This document shows, in pieces, positions 43,819-53,763 of a DNA stretch of 56,946 nt; the stretch's first letter is position 1, and every line of letters starts with the position of its first letter. Origin of the DNA: Aneurinibacillus tyrosinisolvens (GTDB lineage Bacteria > Bacillota > Bacilli > Aneurinibacillales > Aneurinibacillaceae); assembly GCF_001015055.1 (NCBI RefSeq), contig NZ_BBWZ01000031.1:1-56946 (forward strand), read 5' to 3'. A program made the position numbers and the translations under genes. Under the pieces are notes generated by a model. That model had not been told where the DNA came from, made no database searches, and saw nothing but the letters and a program-made list of their open reading frames with translations.

Positions 43819-45732
43819 TTAGTATTGCTTCGCTTCTTTAAGTTTTTCTTGCTTTAATTCATATGCCTTCTGAACGCCTTCCTGGTTCGACACTTCAGGC
43901 ACTCCGAGATTCCACCAGCTGCCTTCATAGCCGTCTGTCATTGTTTTCGGGAGCACTTTTATTTCAATTAAAGTAGATTTGTCTTGTTTTTTCGCGTCTT
44001 CCAAAGCGGCTTTTAATTCTTCTACCGTATTGGCACGATACGCTTTCGCTCCGTATGCTTCTGCCAATTTTGCATAATCAATATTTAAAATTTGATTGTC
44101 ATCTGTCCTGAATTCGCAATAGTAACTGCCGTTCCCGAAATCCATTTGTAAGTTGTTGATGCAACCATATCCAGAGTTATCGAACAGAAGTACGTTAATC
44201 TTTTTATTGTACTGAATGGCTGTGACGAATTCGGAGTGCAGCATAAGGAAACTTCCGTCTCCAACGATGGTGTATACTTCTTTTGCCGGATCAGCCAACT
44301 TCAACCCTAATGTCCCTGATACTTCATATCCCATACAGGAGTAGCCATATTCAAGATGGTACGTGTTCGGCACATCTGAACGCCATAAACGCTGCAGGTC
44401 TCCCGGAAGCGAACCAGCTGCACAAATGATGATGCTGTCAGGATCGATTGTGTCATTAATGGCAATCAATGCAGTCGTTTGTGGCAATTCCGTATGTAAT
44501 GCATCCGCGTATTCATTTAACACTTCTTGTGAAAAATGATTTTTAATTTCAGGAGTAAAGTGTTCTCTATTAAATACAACTTTGCTTAAACGATCGCGTT
44601 CAGCTGACCACTCTTCTTTTAATTCCGCAATCGTGCCGCCAAACTCACTCTTGTATCCTTCCAGCATAGGAATTAATGCCTCAAACGTTGATTTCACATC
44701 GGCTACAACCGGGAAGGCATCTAACTTATATGCTTGCATGCGGCTCACATTGATATTTAAGAATTTAGTTGTTTCAAAATTAAAAATCGTTTTCGAAGAG
44801 GTCGCGAAATCTGTAAATCTTGTGCCGATGCCAATGATTAAATCTGCCTGCTGGGCTGCCTTATTTGCTGCCAGCGTTCCAGTGATTCCAAGTCCGCCCA
44901 AGTTGTTTTGAAACGAAGACTCGACCGTTGATTTACCGGCTTGAGTTTCGACTAACGGAATGTTATATTTTTGTGAAAATTCAACTAAAATCTTGCGTGC
45001 TTCTGAATATTTAGCTCCGCCGCCCACAACGACTACCGGTTTTTTGCTTGCTTTAATTAATTCGGCTGCTCCGTTTAATTCACGGTCATTTGGCAATTTA
45101 CGATCAATATAATGAACCCGTTTTTCAAAGAATTTCTCATTGTAATCGAAGGCTTCACCTTCCACATCTTGTGAAATACAAATTGTGGCGGGACCTGCTT
45201 TTGCCGGATCTGTCATCACTTCAAATGCCCGAATTAAACTGGACATCAATTGTTCTGGGCGAGTAATACGATCCCAATACCTTGACACTGGCTGGAGCGC
45301 ATCATTCGTTGTAATCGCAATACTATGTTCTTGTTCCAGTTGTTGTAATACTGGGTCCGGCTGGCGTGTAGCATATGTATCAGCCGGCAACAACAAAATA
45401 GGAATATTATTAGCAAGCGCGGTTCCTGCTGCTGTTACTAGATTGGCTGAACCCGGTCCGTTTGAAGTCGTCACCGCATAGATTTTTTTGCGAAGCATTT
45501 GTTTGCTGTAAGCAATAGCTGCATGGGCCATTCCTTGTTCATTTTTCCCCTGAATGACTTTCAAATGACCAGAATCTTGCTCGAGCGCTTGTCCAATCCC
45601 CAATACATTTCCATGTCCAAAGATATTGAAGATTCCTTCTACAAACGGTGATTCCTGTCCATCAATATGAACATATTGCTGGTTAAGAAATTTAATTAAA
45701 GCCTGGGCTGTTGTTAATCTGATCGTTCCCAT
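43819..45732 (-). CDS. iolD: IolD, trihydroxycyclohexane-1,2-dione hydrolase (TPP enzyme)
   Basis: 637 residues, full length. TPP enzyme with the PYR-domain region IFGHGNVLGIGQALEQ and SNGPGSANLVTAAGTA, central domain VVVGGGAKYSEARKILVEF, and C-terminal TPP site TIVGDGSFLMLHSEFVTAIQYNKKINVLLFDNSGYGCINN. It opens the ring to 5-deoxy-glucuronate. Its start codon overlaps the iolC stop (TAATG), so it is translationally coupled to the frameshifted iolC. Normal termination there still occurs only for the restarted frame. Confidence 0.95.
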   Translation of the reverse strand: MGTIRLTTAQALIKFLNQQYVHIDGQESPFVEGIFNIFGHGNVLGIGQALEQDSGHLKVIQGKNEQGMAHAAIAYSKQMLRKKIYAVTTSNGPGSANLVTAAGTALANNIPILLLPADTYATRQPDPVLQQLEQEHSIAITTNDALQPVSRYWDRITRPEQLMSSLIRAFEVMTDPAKAGPATICISQDVEGEAFDYNEKFFEKRVHYIDRKLPNDRELNGAAELIKASKKPVVVVGGGAKYSEARKILVEFSQKYNIPLVETQAGKSTVESSFQNNLGGLGITGTLAANKAAQQADLIIGIGTRFTDFATSSKTIFNFETTKFLNINVSRMQAYKLDAFPVVADVKSTFEALIPMLEGYKSEFGGTIAELKEEWSAERDRLSKVVFNREHFTPEIKNHFSQEVLNEYADALHTELPQTTALIAINDTIDPDSIIICAAGSLPGDLQRLWRSDVPNTYHLEYGYSCMGYEVSGTLGLKLADPAKEVYTIVGDGSFLMLHSEFVTAIQYNKKINVLLFDNSGYGCINNLQMDFGNGSYYCEFRTDDNQILNIDYAKLAEAYGAKAYRANTVEELKAALEDAKKQDKSTLIEIKVLPKTMTDGYEGSWWNLGVPEVSNQEGVQKAYELKQEKLKEAKQY

Positions 45733-46741
45733 TAGTTGCTCCCTCCTACCCCGATGGCTTCATTACAGGAGCTTCCAGCAATTAATTGCTCGATTTCTTC
45801 TAATGTCGGCATCGCTTCTGAAGAACTATGTTTGCTTACAACGATAGAAGCGGAGGCACTGCCGTATTTTAAAGCTGTTTCAATCTCTTTTCCGCTGATT
45901 AAGGCATATAAGAAAGCGGAAGCGTAGGAATCTCCAGCGCCGAACGTTTTCAACACTTTCGTGCGGTAAGCTTGGCCTTTGAATGTTTCTCCTGATTTCG
46001 TATAGGCATAGGAACCTTCTACTCCGTGTTTAATCACGACCAGGTCAGGAGAATGACTGAACAAGTAGCGGATCGTATCTTCGTTTTTCCCACCTTGCTT
46101 GCTTTCCATCACATCGTATTCATCGCGTGTTCCGATGACGATATCTGCCTGCTCGGCAACCAATGAGCAATACAACGCAGTTCCTCAAGCGAATTCCACG
46201 AGTACGGGCGATAATCTAATTCAAACACCACTTTTACGTCATGTTTCTTAGCAAGGCTGACGGCTTTTAGCACCGCTTCACGGGACGGGCTTTTTGACAG
46301 GGCTGTTCCTGACACAAGCAGGATTTTGGATTGCTTGATGTACTCCTCATTTACTTCAGAAGGAGACAGATAAAGATCTGCCACATCCTGTCGGTACATT
46401 AAAATGCTGCACTCTTCCGGACTCTTGATTTCTGTAAAGGCTAATCCTGTTTTATGTCCCTCTTGGTCTACCACCATATTAGAAGTGTCAATTCCGACAC
46501 CGCGCATATATTGCTCAATGAAGCGTCCGTGCTGATCATCCGAGATTTTGCCGATAAATCCGGCTTTTAAACCTAGTTTGGAGCTGCCAATTGCAATATT
46601 CGCAGGCGAGCCTCCTACATACTTTGTGAACGTCATCGTTTCTTCCATTGGACGGTTATACTCTGTTGCATTTAAATCGATGCATGCACGGCCAACCGCA
46701 ATAATGTCATATTCTCTTTCTGCATTAAATTCGTATTTCAT
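45732..46741 (-). pseudogene. iolC: IolC, 5-dehydro-2-deoxygluconokinase, frameshifted
   Basis: PfkB-family kinase of 335 or so residues in two frames. The first (46741 down to about 46182) has MKYEFNAEREYDIIAVGRACIDLNATE, GGSPANIAIG and DYRPYSWNSLEEL. The second continues LYCSLVAEQADIVIGTRDEYDVM to the ATP/catalytic motif FGAGDSYASAF and ends at 45732. Comparison with B. subtilis IolC (SAEETAVYY) shows that one A is missing near 46181 (GAGGAACTGCG for GAGGAAACTGCG). As it stands the kinase would lose its active-site half and the pathway would stop at 5-dehydro-2-deoxygluconate. Sequencing error or true mutation. Confidence 0.9.
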
Positions 46742-46767
46742 CCCTTAGCTGCTCCTAACATTTTTTA

Positions 46768-47583
46768 TTAACGCTTTAAAATCCATTCGTGGTCCGGGTC
46801 ATTGTAGAATTTCCAAATGCGTGTCGGCCCTGCCATGACATTTAAATAGTAAGATGTATAGCCATCAGGCACCCCAACTGGGTGATAACCTGCCGGCACG
46901 AGTACAACATCTCCGTTTTCAACCGTCATCGTTTCATCAAGAGAACGATCATCCGTATAAACTCGCTGGAATACAAAACCTTGCGGTGGATCCATTTCAT
47001 GATAATAAGATTCTTCTAAAAACGACTCTTCTGGCAAGTTGTCCTGATCATGCTTATGCGGCGGATAACTTGACCAGTTTCCGCTTTCCGTATACACTTC
47101 AACGACAAGCAAACTGTTGGCAGTTGGATCCGAGTCCGGCAAAATGTTGTGGACGAGACGCTTGTTATTCAATATTCCTCTATTTTCAACGCCGTTATCT
47201 GAAGCCTTAATCAATCTTGTCGGCAACTGCTTGTGAGAAGGTGAGTAGCATAATGCGACGCGAGCCTGACTAACTCCCTCGACTTCAAAACGGCGATCAT
47301 TTGATACATACACACTGTCGGTTGGAACACGCTCGAATACGCTTTCACGAGTGCCGAGGTTACTGAATTTTTCTTCACGGTCTGTCACATTGATTTTTCC
47401 TGTGAGAGCGACGATGCAGCACTCCTGTTTTTCTAATGATTCCGAGTATTTAGCACCTGGCGCCAAATCAACAATTTTAAATCCGACGTATTCCAACGGA
47501 GAGTTCCCTGCGGATACTTCTTGAACAACAGTCACTCCTTTGGAAATTTCATTTTTTTCGGGTTTTCGGAGCAATTTACTCAT
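46768..47583 (-). CDS. iolB: IolB, 5-deoxy-glucuronate isomerase
   Basis: 271 residues of the double-cupin IolB family: SWSSYPPHKHD-type NWSSYPPHKHDQDNLPEESFLEESYYHEMDPPQGFVFQRVYTDD holds the metal-binding His and Glu residues, followed by DVVLVPAGYHPVGVPDGYTSYYLNVMAGP. It converts 5-deoxy-glucuronate to 5-dehydro-2-deoxygluconate, the IolC substrate. TAAGGAGG before the ATG. Separated from iolA by 160 bp with a hairpin. Confidence 0.95.
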   Translation of the reverse strand: MSKLLRKPEKNEISKGVTVVQEVSAGNSPLEYVGFKIVDLAPGAKYSESLEKQECCIVALTGKINVTDREEKFSNLGTRESVFERVPTDSVYVSNDRRFEVEGVSQARVALCYSPSHKQLPTRLIKASDNGVENRGILNNKRLVHNILPDSDPTANSLLVVEVYTESGNWSSYPPHKHDQDNLPEESFLEESYYHEMDPPQGFVFQRVYTDDRSLDETMTVENGDVVLVPAGYHPVGVPDGYTSYYLNVMAGPTRIWKFYNDPDHEWILKR

Positions 47584-47650
47584 ATGTACCTCCTTACTTA
47601 TTTGTCACACTGTAACAAATTACCTTGACATTCTACTAGTCTTTATAAAT

Positions 47651-47675
47651 CGGTCCCTTGTAATACAAGGGACCG
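47651..47675. terminator. Hairpin between iolA and iolB
   Basis: CGGTCCCTTGT / ACAAGGGACCG perfect 11-bp stem with a 3-nt loop and only weak T-runs. It may end or damp transcription after iolA. Confidence 0.6.
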
Positions 47676-47744
47676 GTTGTTTTACTGTATAGTAAAATCC
47701 ACTAATTTAATGGATAAATTAAATAATTAAGACAACGATAATTT

Positions 47745-49220
47745 TCACTCAAATATTGGGGCAGCGTAGCGTGCTGTCACCACTTTTTTACGTGTATAGA
47801 AATCTACGCTGTCCTTTCCGTTCGCATGTAATGTACCATAGAAGGATGATTTCCAGCCTGAGAATGGGAAGAATGCCATAGGAGCTGGTACCCCTAAGTT
47901 AACCCCTAACATACCTGCATCAATGTTTTCACGGAAGTAGCGGATGGATGCAGCATTTGTTGTAAAGATACAAGCTCCATTCGCAAATTCTGATTTGTTC
48001 GCAATTTCAATTGCTTCTTTTAAGTTCTTCACACGCATTACAGATAATACTGGAGCAAAGATTTCTTCTTTCCAGATGGTCATATCTGGTGTTACATCAT
48101 CGAAGATTGTCGGGCCGATGAAGAAGCCTTCATCTAATGAACGGTCTCGGCCATCGCATACAACCGTTGCTCCCTCTTCAATTCCTTTTTCGATATAACC
48201 GATTGTACGCTTTCGGTTCTCTTCTCTGATAACGGGACCAAGTAACACACCATCATCTAAACCGTTACCTATTTTAATATTGGCTGTTCTTTCTCTCAGT
48301 CTAGCTAAAAATTCATCAGCAATTCCTTCTTCTACTGTTACAACTGAACATGCCATGCAACGCTCACCCGCTGAACCGAATGCGGAAGAAATAACATTTG
48401 TGATTGTGTCATCCAAATCAGCGTCATTCAAAACGATCGTATGGTTTTTAGCACCTGTTAATGCTTGAACACGTTTTAAGTTTTCACTGCCCCGTTTAAA
48501 TACAAATTCACCAACAGGTTTTGAGCCAACAAATGAAATCGCTTTAACTTCAGGGTGGTCTAAGATACCGTTTACAACATCATGTGCGCCGTGAACTACG
48601 TTGAACACACCGTTTGGAAGTCCCGCTTCTGTAAATAACTCGACTAATTTTCCTGTTAAGAGCGGTGTTCTTTCAGATGGTTTTAAAATAAATGTATTAC
48701 CAAGCGCAATCGCCATCGGGAACATCCAGCAAGGTACCATCATCGGGAAGTTGAAGGGGGCGATACCGCCAACAACCCCGATTGGATAACGATAGTTTGT
48801 TGCTTCAACATCTGTTGCAATCGAGGATAGTGAATCTCCCATCATTAAAGAAGGTGCTCCCGCTGCAAATTCAACATTCTCGATTCCGCGTTGAACTTCT
48901 CCTAGTGCTTCGGTAAGGCTTTTTCCATTTTCCTTTGTAATCAAGTGAGCCAATTCTTCTTTATGCTTTATTAATAATTGCTGGTAATTAAATAGAATTC
49001 TTGCACGACGTGGCACTGCAACGTTTTTCCATTTTTCAAACGCTTTTGCAGCCACCTCTATTGCATAGTCAACATCCTCTTTTGTTGAAATTGGAACCTG
49101 GCCAATCACTTCTTTTGTAGCCGGATTATAGACATCTTCATATTTTGTTGTTTTACTTTCAACCCACTCACCATTTATGTAATTTTTCAACTTTACTACT
49201 TTCGTTACTACTTCTGGCAT
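47745..49220 (-). CDS. iolA: IolA (MmsA), malonate/methylmalonate-semialdehyde dehydrogenase
   Basis: 491 residues. Aldehyde dehydrogenase with the MmsA traits: [22 protein letters not shown], catalytic cysteine in [12 protein letters not shown], and [22 protein letters not shown]. CoA-acylating: it converts malonate semialdehyde to acetyl-CoA and CO2, the last inositol step. TTAAGGAGG before the ATG. Upstream are a cre site and two LacI-type operators, so this is the promoter-proximal gene of the iol operon. Confidence 0.95.
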   Translation of the reverse strand: MPEVVTKVVKLKNYINGEWVESKTTKYEDVYNPATKEVIGQVPISTKEDVDYAIEVAAKAFEKWKNVAVPRRARILFNYQQLLIKHKEELAHLITKENGKSLTEALGEVQRGIENVEFAAGAPSLMMGDSLSSIATDVEATNYRYPIGVVGGIAPFNFPMMVPCWMFPMAIALGNTFILKPSERTPLLTGKLVELFTEAGLPNGVFNVVHGAHDVVNGILDHPEVKAISFVGSKPVGEFVFKRGSENLKRVQALTGAKNHTIVLNDADLDDTITNVISSAFGSAGERCMACSVVTVEEGIADEFLARLRERTANIKIGNGLDDGVLLGPVIREENRKRTIGYIEKGIEEGATVVCDGRDRSLDEGFFIGPTIFDDVTPDMTIWKEEIFAPVLSVMRVKNLKEAIEIANKSEFANGACIFTTNAASIRYFRENIDAGMLGVNLGVPAPMAFFPFSGWKSSFYGTLHANGKDSVDFYTRKKVVTARYAAPIFE

Positions 49221-49274
49221 GTTTTTTGCCTCCTTAAAATATGTTTTTATTTCTACAAATCTTATAAATCAGAA

Positions 49275-49289
49275 GGACAACGCTTACAA
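49275..49289 (-). promoter_or_regulatory. Putative CcpA cre site upstream of iolA
   Basis: The minus strand reads TTGTAAGCGTTGTCC, matching the cre consensus, 55 bp before the iolA start. Confidence 0.55.
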
Positions 49290-49431
49290 ATTCAGCAAAT
49301 CTATAAACACAGTGTCCTCCATGCAAACAGCAAAAAATTTTTTTCATTGTTGTTATTTTAAAGTTGCCCTTATTAATTAATAGATGACTTCCTTACATTT
49401 ACGATTTTAATATCAGTTAATATAAAATCAG

Positions 49432-49445
49432 GGTTATCGTTTTCC
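49432..49445. promoter_or_regulatory. LacI-type operator upstream of iolA, distal from regulator (site 1)
   Basis: GGTTATCGTTTTCC, an imperfect copy of the GGTTATCGATTACC motif, 130 bp from site 2. Confidence 0.55.
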
Positions 49446-49561
49446 TTGAAAACCTTAAAAAAATATATGGGAATTCAACAAATTACCCTAATATACAGCT
49501 TAATATCCTCCCTTTTTATCTAAAAATATTAAATTGAACTGAATTATCTCCTCTAATTCAG

Positions 49562-49575
49562 GGTTATCGATTACC
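49562..49575. promoter_or_regulatory. LacI-type operator upstream of iolA (site 2)
   Basis: GGTTATCGATTACC, palindromic around ATCGAT. The same sequence occurs at 53461-53474 upstream of iolT. Confidence 0.7.
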
Positions 49576-49697
49576 TTAAGTTGATTTCATTTTATCTTAT
49601 ACTTCATGATATTTCAATAACTTTTTAAAAAGGTTATATTCAGATTACTTTTTGATTGTAGTTTTGAATAAGGTCCTGAGTGTAACTATTATGTATA

Positions 49698-49815
49698 TTA
49701 ACTAACCTTTATCTTTCCCTTAGGTGAGGTCGTTGTTTCTTGTATAACAAGTTCCGGAGAAAGGAGAGCGCATTGTTTAGCCCTGTAACCTTTTTCAATT
49801 TTTTCTATCAAAAGA
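49698..49815 (-). pseudogene. C-terminal fragment of a second LacI-family gene
   Basis: Frame DLLIEKIEKGYRAKQCALLSPELVIQETTTSPKGKIKVS, matching the end of LacI proteins (the intact regulator ends LLPELVIRQSTAELNEK). A stop lies just upstream. The rest of 49221-50224 is AT-rich intergenic sequence holding the operators, this fragment and one terminator. Confidence 0.6.
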
Positions 49816-49952
49816 TCTGTAACTCTCCTCTACTTTGCAGTTCAATAAAAAAATAAACAAAATTGTTATGAAAATATTCTTTTGGTTTCCACTTAATCTT
49901 ATTTGAATTAACGCGAAATGATTATGAAAATTAACGTAACTATTTTTAAATA

Positions 49953-50000
49953 AAAAGCGGCAAGAAAGTCGAGTGAAACTACGATTTTCTTGCCGCTTTT
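49953..50000. terminator. Strong bidirectional terminator
   Basis: Perfect stem AAAAGCGGCAAGAA / TTCTTGCCGCTTTT, 20-nt loop. About 225 bp downstream of the LacI stop; it separates the regulator from the iol promoter region. Confidence 0.8.
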
Positions 50001-50224
50001 CTATAGAACTGACCCATACACTTTAAAAAGCTTAATTTTAAGCCGCATTAACGGACAGTAAAGCCTTTACTTCAAGACCTAGAAAATTTAAGAAGGATGG
50101 ATAAGGGCTATGTTTGAATAAGAGTAAACTGGGCAATATCTGTGTGACCGCATCACCAAAGCCTTAATAAACCATCAGGTGAATGGAAGTGCCCATACTG
50201 ATACAAATTTCACTTTATATTTTG

Positions 50225-51235
50225 CTATTTTTCATTTAGTTCTGCTGTTGATTGACGAATAACAAGTTCCGGCAAAAGAGAAATACGTTGCTTCATGTTG
50301 TCCTTTTTTTGAATTCGTTGAGCCAACAGTTCCATCGCCTGTTTTCCCATTTCGTGTATCGGTATAGCTACGGATGAAAGCTGAGGTTCTACGATTTTAC
50401 ACATAACCGTATTATCAAATCCTATAATAGACAATTCATCCGGTATCCCGATACCAAGTCCCTTCGCTGCTAGCATCGTCCCAATAGCTAGTATATCATT
50501 ACAACCAAAAATCGCCGTAGGCCTTTGTCCGCTATTAAGCAATTCTTTAGCCTTCACCTCTGCTCCTTCAATGGTTGGTTCATTAATCGTAATGACTAAG
50601 TTTTCATCAACCTTTATTCCGGCATTTTCCAGAGCCTTTTTATATCCCTTTATTCGTTCCGTCCCACTTATGGTTGCTTCCTCCGCAATAATTCCAATTT
50701 TGCGGTGTCCTAAAGACAACAGATGTTCAGTTGCAATATAACCTCCTAAATAATCATCGCCGGTTACGCTGCCTACAGGAAGTTCAGGCCGTTGAAGAGA
50801 AATAAGTACTATCGGGAATTCTTCCTCAATTAACTGTTTTAAAACCGGTTCATTTTTAAATATCGAAGCTATAATAAATCCGTCCACATGTTTCTGCCTT
50901 AATAATGTAATATGCTTAGCTTCCTTTTTAGGGTCACCCCCCGTGCTGCACATGACAACACTAAATCCCAACTCTTGTCCATATTCCTCTATATGTTTTA
51001 AGTATTGGGCATATATAGGGTTAGCCGCATCAGGAATTAATAGTGCAATAGTGTAAGTGGATTTTCCTTTCAGTGCAGAAGCCAACACATTGGGCTGGTA
51101 TTGAAACTCCTCTATGATTTGCATTATTTTATTTTTTGTTTTCTCACTTATCCGTCCCTTATTATTAATAACCTTGGAAACCGTAGTTGCAGATACTCCC
51201 GCTTCCTTCGCAATATCGTGAATGGTTAATTTCAT
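50225..51235 (-). CDS. LacI-family transcriptional repressor of inositol genes
   Basis: 336 residues. N-terminal helix-turn-helix MKLTIHDIAKEAGVSATTVSKVINNKGRISEKTKNKI with the hinge PNVLASALKGKST, then a periplasmic-binding-protein-like ligand domain (IALLIPDAANPIYAQYLKHIEEYGQELGF, GTERIKGYKKALENAGI, IIGFDNT). It sits between iolA and iolT, both of which have paired GGTTATCGATTACC operators. B. subtilis instead uses the DeoR-type IolR. The ligand is probably inositol or a pathway intermediate such as a phosphorylated gluconate. Confidence 0.92.
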   Translation of the reverse strand: MKLTIHDIAKEAGVSATTVSKVINNKGRISEKTKNKIMQIIEEFQYQPNVLASALKGKSTYTIALLIPDAANPIYAQYLKHIEEYGQELGFSVVMCSTGGDPKKEAKHITLLRQKHVDGFIIASIFKNEPVLKQLIEEEFPIVLISLQRPELPVGSVTGDDYLGGYIATEHLLSLGHRKIGIIAEEATISGTERIKGYKKALENAGIKVDENLVITINEPTIEGAEVKAKELLNSGQRPTAIFGCNDILAIGTMLAAKGLGIGIPDELSIIGFDNTVMCKIVEPQLSSVAIPIHEMGKQAMELLAQRIQKKDNMKQRISLLPELVIRQSTAELNEK

Positions 51236-51454
51236 TTCTCCCTACTCTTTCAACTGATGTGTATTTTTCTCACAACGAAGTGGTATACCCTTCTGCCAGC
51301 TGTCTTACTGGTATATTATTTGATAATTATATCACAACCGCTTGAATACAGTATATCCCTTCTCACTCTTAAGAAATTCGCTTCTATAGGGCAGCTTTTT
51401 CTTTCCTCAATCTTTTAATTACTATAGGATATTGCGCAGATGATTACGAAATAT

Positions 51455-51498
51455 AACAGACTGCAAAGCTTTCACTAAGAAATCCTTTGCAGTCTGTT
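51455..51498. terminator. Terminator after iolT
   Basis: AACAGACTGCAAAG / CTTTGCAGTCTGTT perfect 14-bp stem between iolT and the LacI gene. Confidence 0.8.
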
Positions 51499-51664
51499 GA
51501 CTTATTTCTATACCGATAATGATATCCTTTTCCAGTTATTACCAACCTTATTCCAGGGATTTATAGAAGAGTTGCAGCTATATTAATTTTCCGAGTCCGG
51601 AGCCAAACTATTGGTTTCTGCCATATTAATTTTTAAAATTACAATCGTCTTCCTCTTAGTTTAT

Positions 51665-53086
51665 TTATTTTGCTTGGGCGTCAACCTGTTTCAAGTATGC
51701 CTGATTATCTTGCCCATCATGATTACGGAAATTAAGTTCCAACTGTTCAAGTGTAAGTCCTTTGGTTTCCGGCAAATATTTCTTTACAAATCCGATTGCC
51801 GCAAGTCCCAAAGCTACGAAAATAAAGAACGTTGTGGATAAACCTACCTTATCGAGTAATACTGGAAATACTAAACCAATTAAACCATTCACTACCCATA
51901 AGAAAAGTACTGTAACACCCATACCTAAACCACGTAAACGAAGTGGGAATATCTCCGAGAGCATCAACCATGTTACCGGTGAGATCGCTCCCTGTTGAAA
52001 AGCAAGAAACGTAACTGTTAAAGTAAGTACAACATATGGAAGTGCCGCGGATCCTTCAAATATAAGCGAGAATAACCCAATAAGTAAAAGTGACGCCGTA
52101 GTTCCTAACAAACCAGTTATCAACATTGGACGACGGCCGACCTTGCCAAGAAGCCAAATACCAACAAAAGTTGCTAAAACCGAAATGGCACCGTTTGCAA
52201 CATTACCAATAAGAGCCGCCTTAGTTTCAAAACCAGCATCTTTAAGAATTTGAGTACCGTAGTACATGATTGAGTTAACACCTGTAAGTTGTTGAACAAC
52301 AGCAATTCCAATCCCAAGGAATAGGATACGACGGATCCAAGGTACATTTAAATCTTTAAATGTTGCTTGCTTAGCTCCTGCCTCTTCGGCAAAAGTTTCC
52401 TTAATTTTATTAAACTCTGATTGAGCTTGTTTTTCCTCACGTATCTTTCGGAGGACACTTAGGGCATCTCCATTTTTCCCTTTTGATACGAGCCAGCGCG
52501 GGCTTTCTGGTACTTTAAGCATACCAAAGAATAAGAAAATAGCTGGAAGTGCTGCGATAGCAAGCATGTAGCGCCAAATATTTTCATTATGAGACATTGT
52601 ACTGCCTAAAATAGCATTGATAACGAAAGCAAATAGTTGTCCAGTAACGATCATCAATTCGTTCTGAGTAACCATTCGGCCCCTTCTGTCTGCAGATGAC
52701 ATTTCCGCTAAATAAGCTGGAACTGTTACTGACGCTCCCCCTACAGCAAGTCCTAAAAAGAAACGAGAAATAACCATAACTGTTACGTTAGGAGCAAGTG
52801 TACATCCAAGTGCAGAAAAAAAGAACAACACTGCGAGATAAAGAATGTTTGTGCGGCGGCCATTAATATCTGATAGCCGGCCGCCAAATACTGCACCTAA
52901 TGCTGCCCCAAAAAGAAGTGAACTTGTAATGAGACCTTCAGTGAATGAATTAAGACCAAGTGCTTCAGACATAAACGGTAAGGCTCCATTAATGACACCC
53001 GTGTCATACCCGAAAAGAAGCCCGCCGAATGTCGAGACTAAGATAATAGTACGTAAAAACGACCTTTGATTTCCCTGTTTACTCAT
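51665..53086 (-). CDS. iolT: IolT, myo-inositol transporter (MFS sugar porter)
   Basis: 473 residues with 12 predicted helices. Very close to B. subtilis IolT: MSKQGNQRSFLRTIILVSTFGGLLFGYDTGVINGALPFM, GGRLSDINGRR, PESPRWLVSKGK, QQLTGVNSIMYYG, FLAFQQGAISPVTWLMLSEIFPLRLRGLGMG, PETKGLTLEQLE. Proton-coupled inositol uptake at the cytoplasmic membrane. GAGGAG before the ATG. A long leader holds two LacI-type operators and two cre sites. Confidence 0.95.
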   Translation of the reverse strand: MSKQGNQRSFLRTIILVSTFGGLLFGYDTGVINGALPFMSEALGLNSFTEGLITSSLLFGAALGAVFGGRLSDINGRRTNILYLAVLFFFSALGCTLAPNVTVMVISRFFLGLAVGGASVTVPAYLAEMSSADRRGRMVTQNELMIVTGQLFAFVINAILGSTMSHNENIWRYMLAIAALPAIFLFFGMLKVPESPRWLVSKGKNGDALSVLRKIREEKQAQSEFNKIKETFAEEAGAKQATFKDLNVPWIRRILFLGIGIAVVQQLTGVNSIMYYGTQILKDAGFETKAALIGNVANGAISVLATFVGIWLLGKVGRRPMLITGLLGTTASLLLIGLFSLIFEGSAALPYVVLTLTVTFLAFQQGAISPVTWLMLSEIFPLRLRGLGMGVTVLFLWVVNGLIGLVFPVLLDKVGLSTTFFIFVALGLAAIGFVKKYLPETKGLTLEQLELNFRNHDGQDNQAYLKQVDAQAK

Positions 53087-53231
53087 TTGAATTTCTCCTC
53101 TCTTCTCCTTTTATAAATAGATAAGTAATTTTTTACCTATGTATTTCTGGATCAACGAATTACATTCCAATAGATGAGCAAGAATTGAAGTGTGTTCAAT
53201 TCTTGCAATCATCTCGCGTATCCACCATATA

Positions 53232-53245
53232 GATAACGCTTACAT
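53232..53245 (-). promoter_or_regulatory. Putative cre site 1 upstream of iolT
   Basis: The minus strand reads TGTAAGCGTTATCT, matching the cre consensus. Confidence 0.55.
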
Positions 53246-53331
53246 TTTTAACATATTATTAGTACTAATTGTTCTCTATACAGCTGGCGGATCACACCTA
53301 TAATATGTTTTTCTATTAATTTAAAAATAAG

Positions 53332-53345
53332 GGTTATCGATTATT
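53332..53345. promoter_or_regulatory. LacI-type operator upstream of iolT (site 1)
   Basis: GGTTATCGATTATT, one half strong, 129 bp from site 2. Confidence 0.6.
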
Positions 53346-53429
53346 CAAAAAAGGCAGGTATTTTATTATTTTTTGCAAAAAGCCTCCTTATCATCCTTCT
53401 TTTTACGTTGATTTTTTACAATAAACTAG

Positions 53430-53444
53430 GTTAAAGCGCTTTCA
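53430..53444 (-). promoter_or_regulatory. Putative cre site 2 upstream of iolT
   Basis: The minus strand reads TTGAAAGCGCTTTAA, a near-palindromic cre, between the two LacI-type operators. Confidence 0.65.
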
Positions 53445-53460
53445 ACCCCACTTTTAAATA

Positions 53461-53474
53461 GGTTATCGATTACC
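53461..53474. promoter_or_regulatory. LacI-type operator upstream of iolT (site 2)
   Basis: GGTTATCGATTACC, identical to the site at 49562-49575. The rest of 53475-53760 shows no gene. Confidence 0.7.
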
Positions 53475-53763
53475 CATTTATTGATTTTATTTTATCCTGT
53501 CCTTAATAAGATTTCAACACCTTTTTAAAAAACATTATATATATTCCGATATTTCTTAACTTCTTTATTACAGATACACATTTGGAAGTATTAGGACAAA
53601 AAAGAGAAGGTTGATTATCAGTTAACCATTAGTGAAAGATGAGAAAAACAACCTGATGCTCCAATCTTTTAATTCATTCGATATAAATAAATGTGAATTG
53701 ACGTCTTAATTGGGAAAAATTTGTCCAACTGATTCCTAAGAAAAAGTCAAAGGAGCGGAATTT

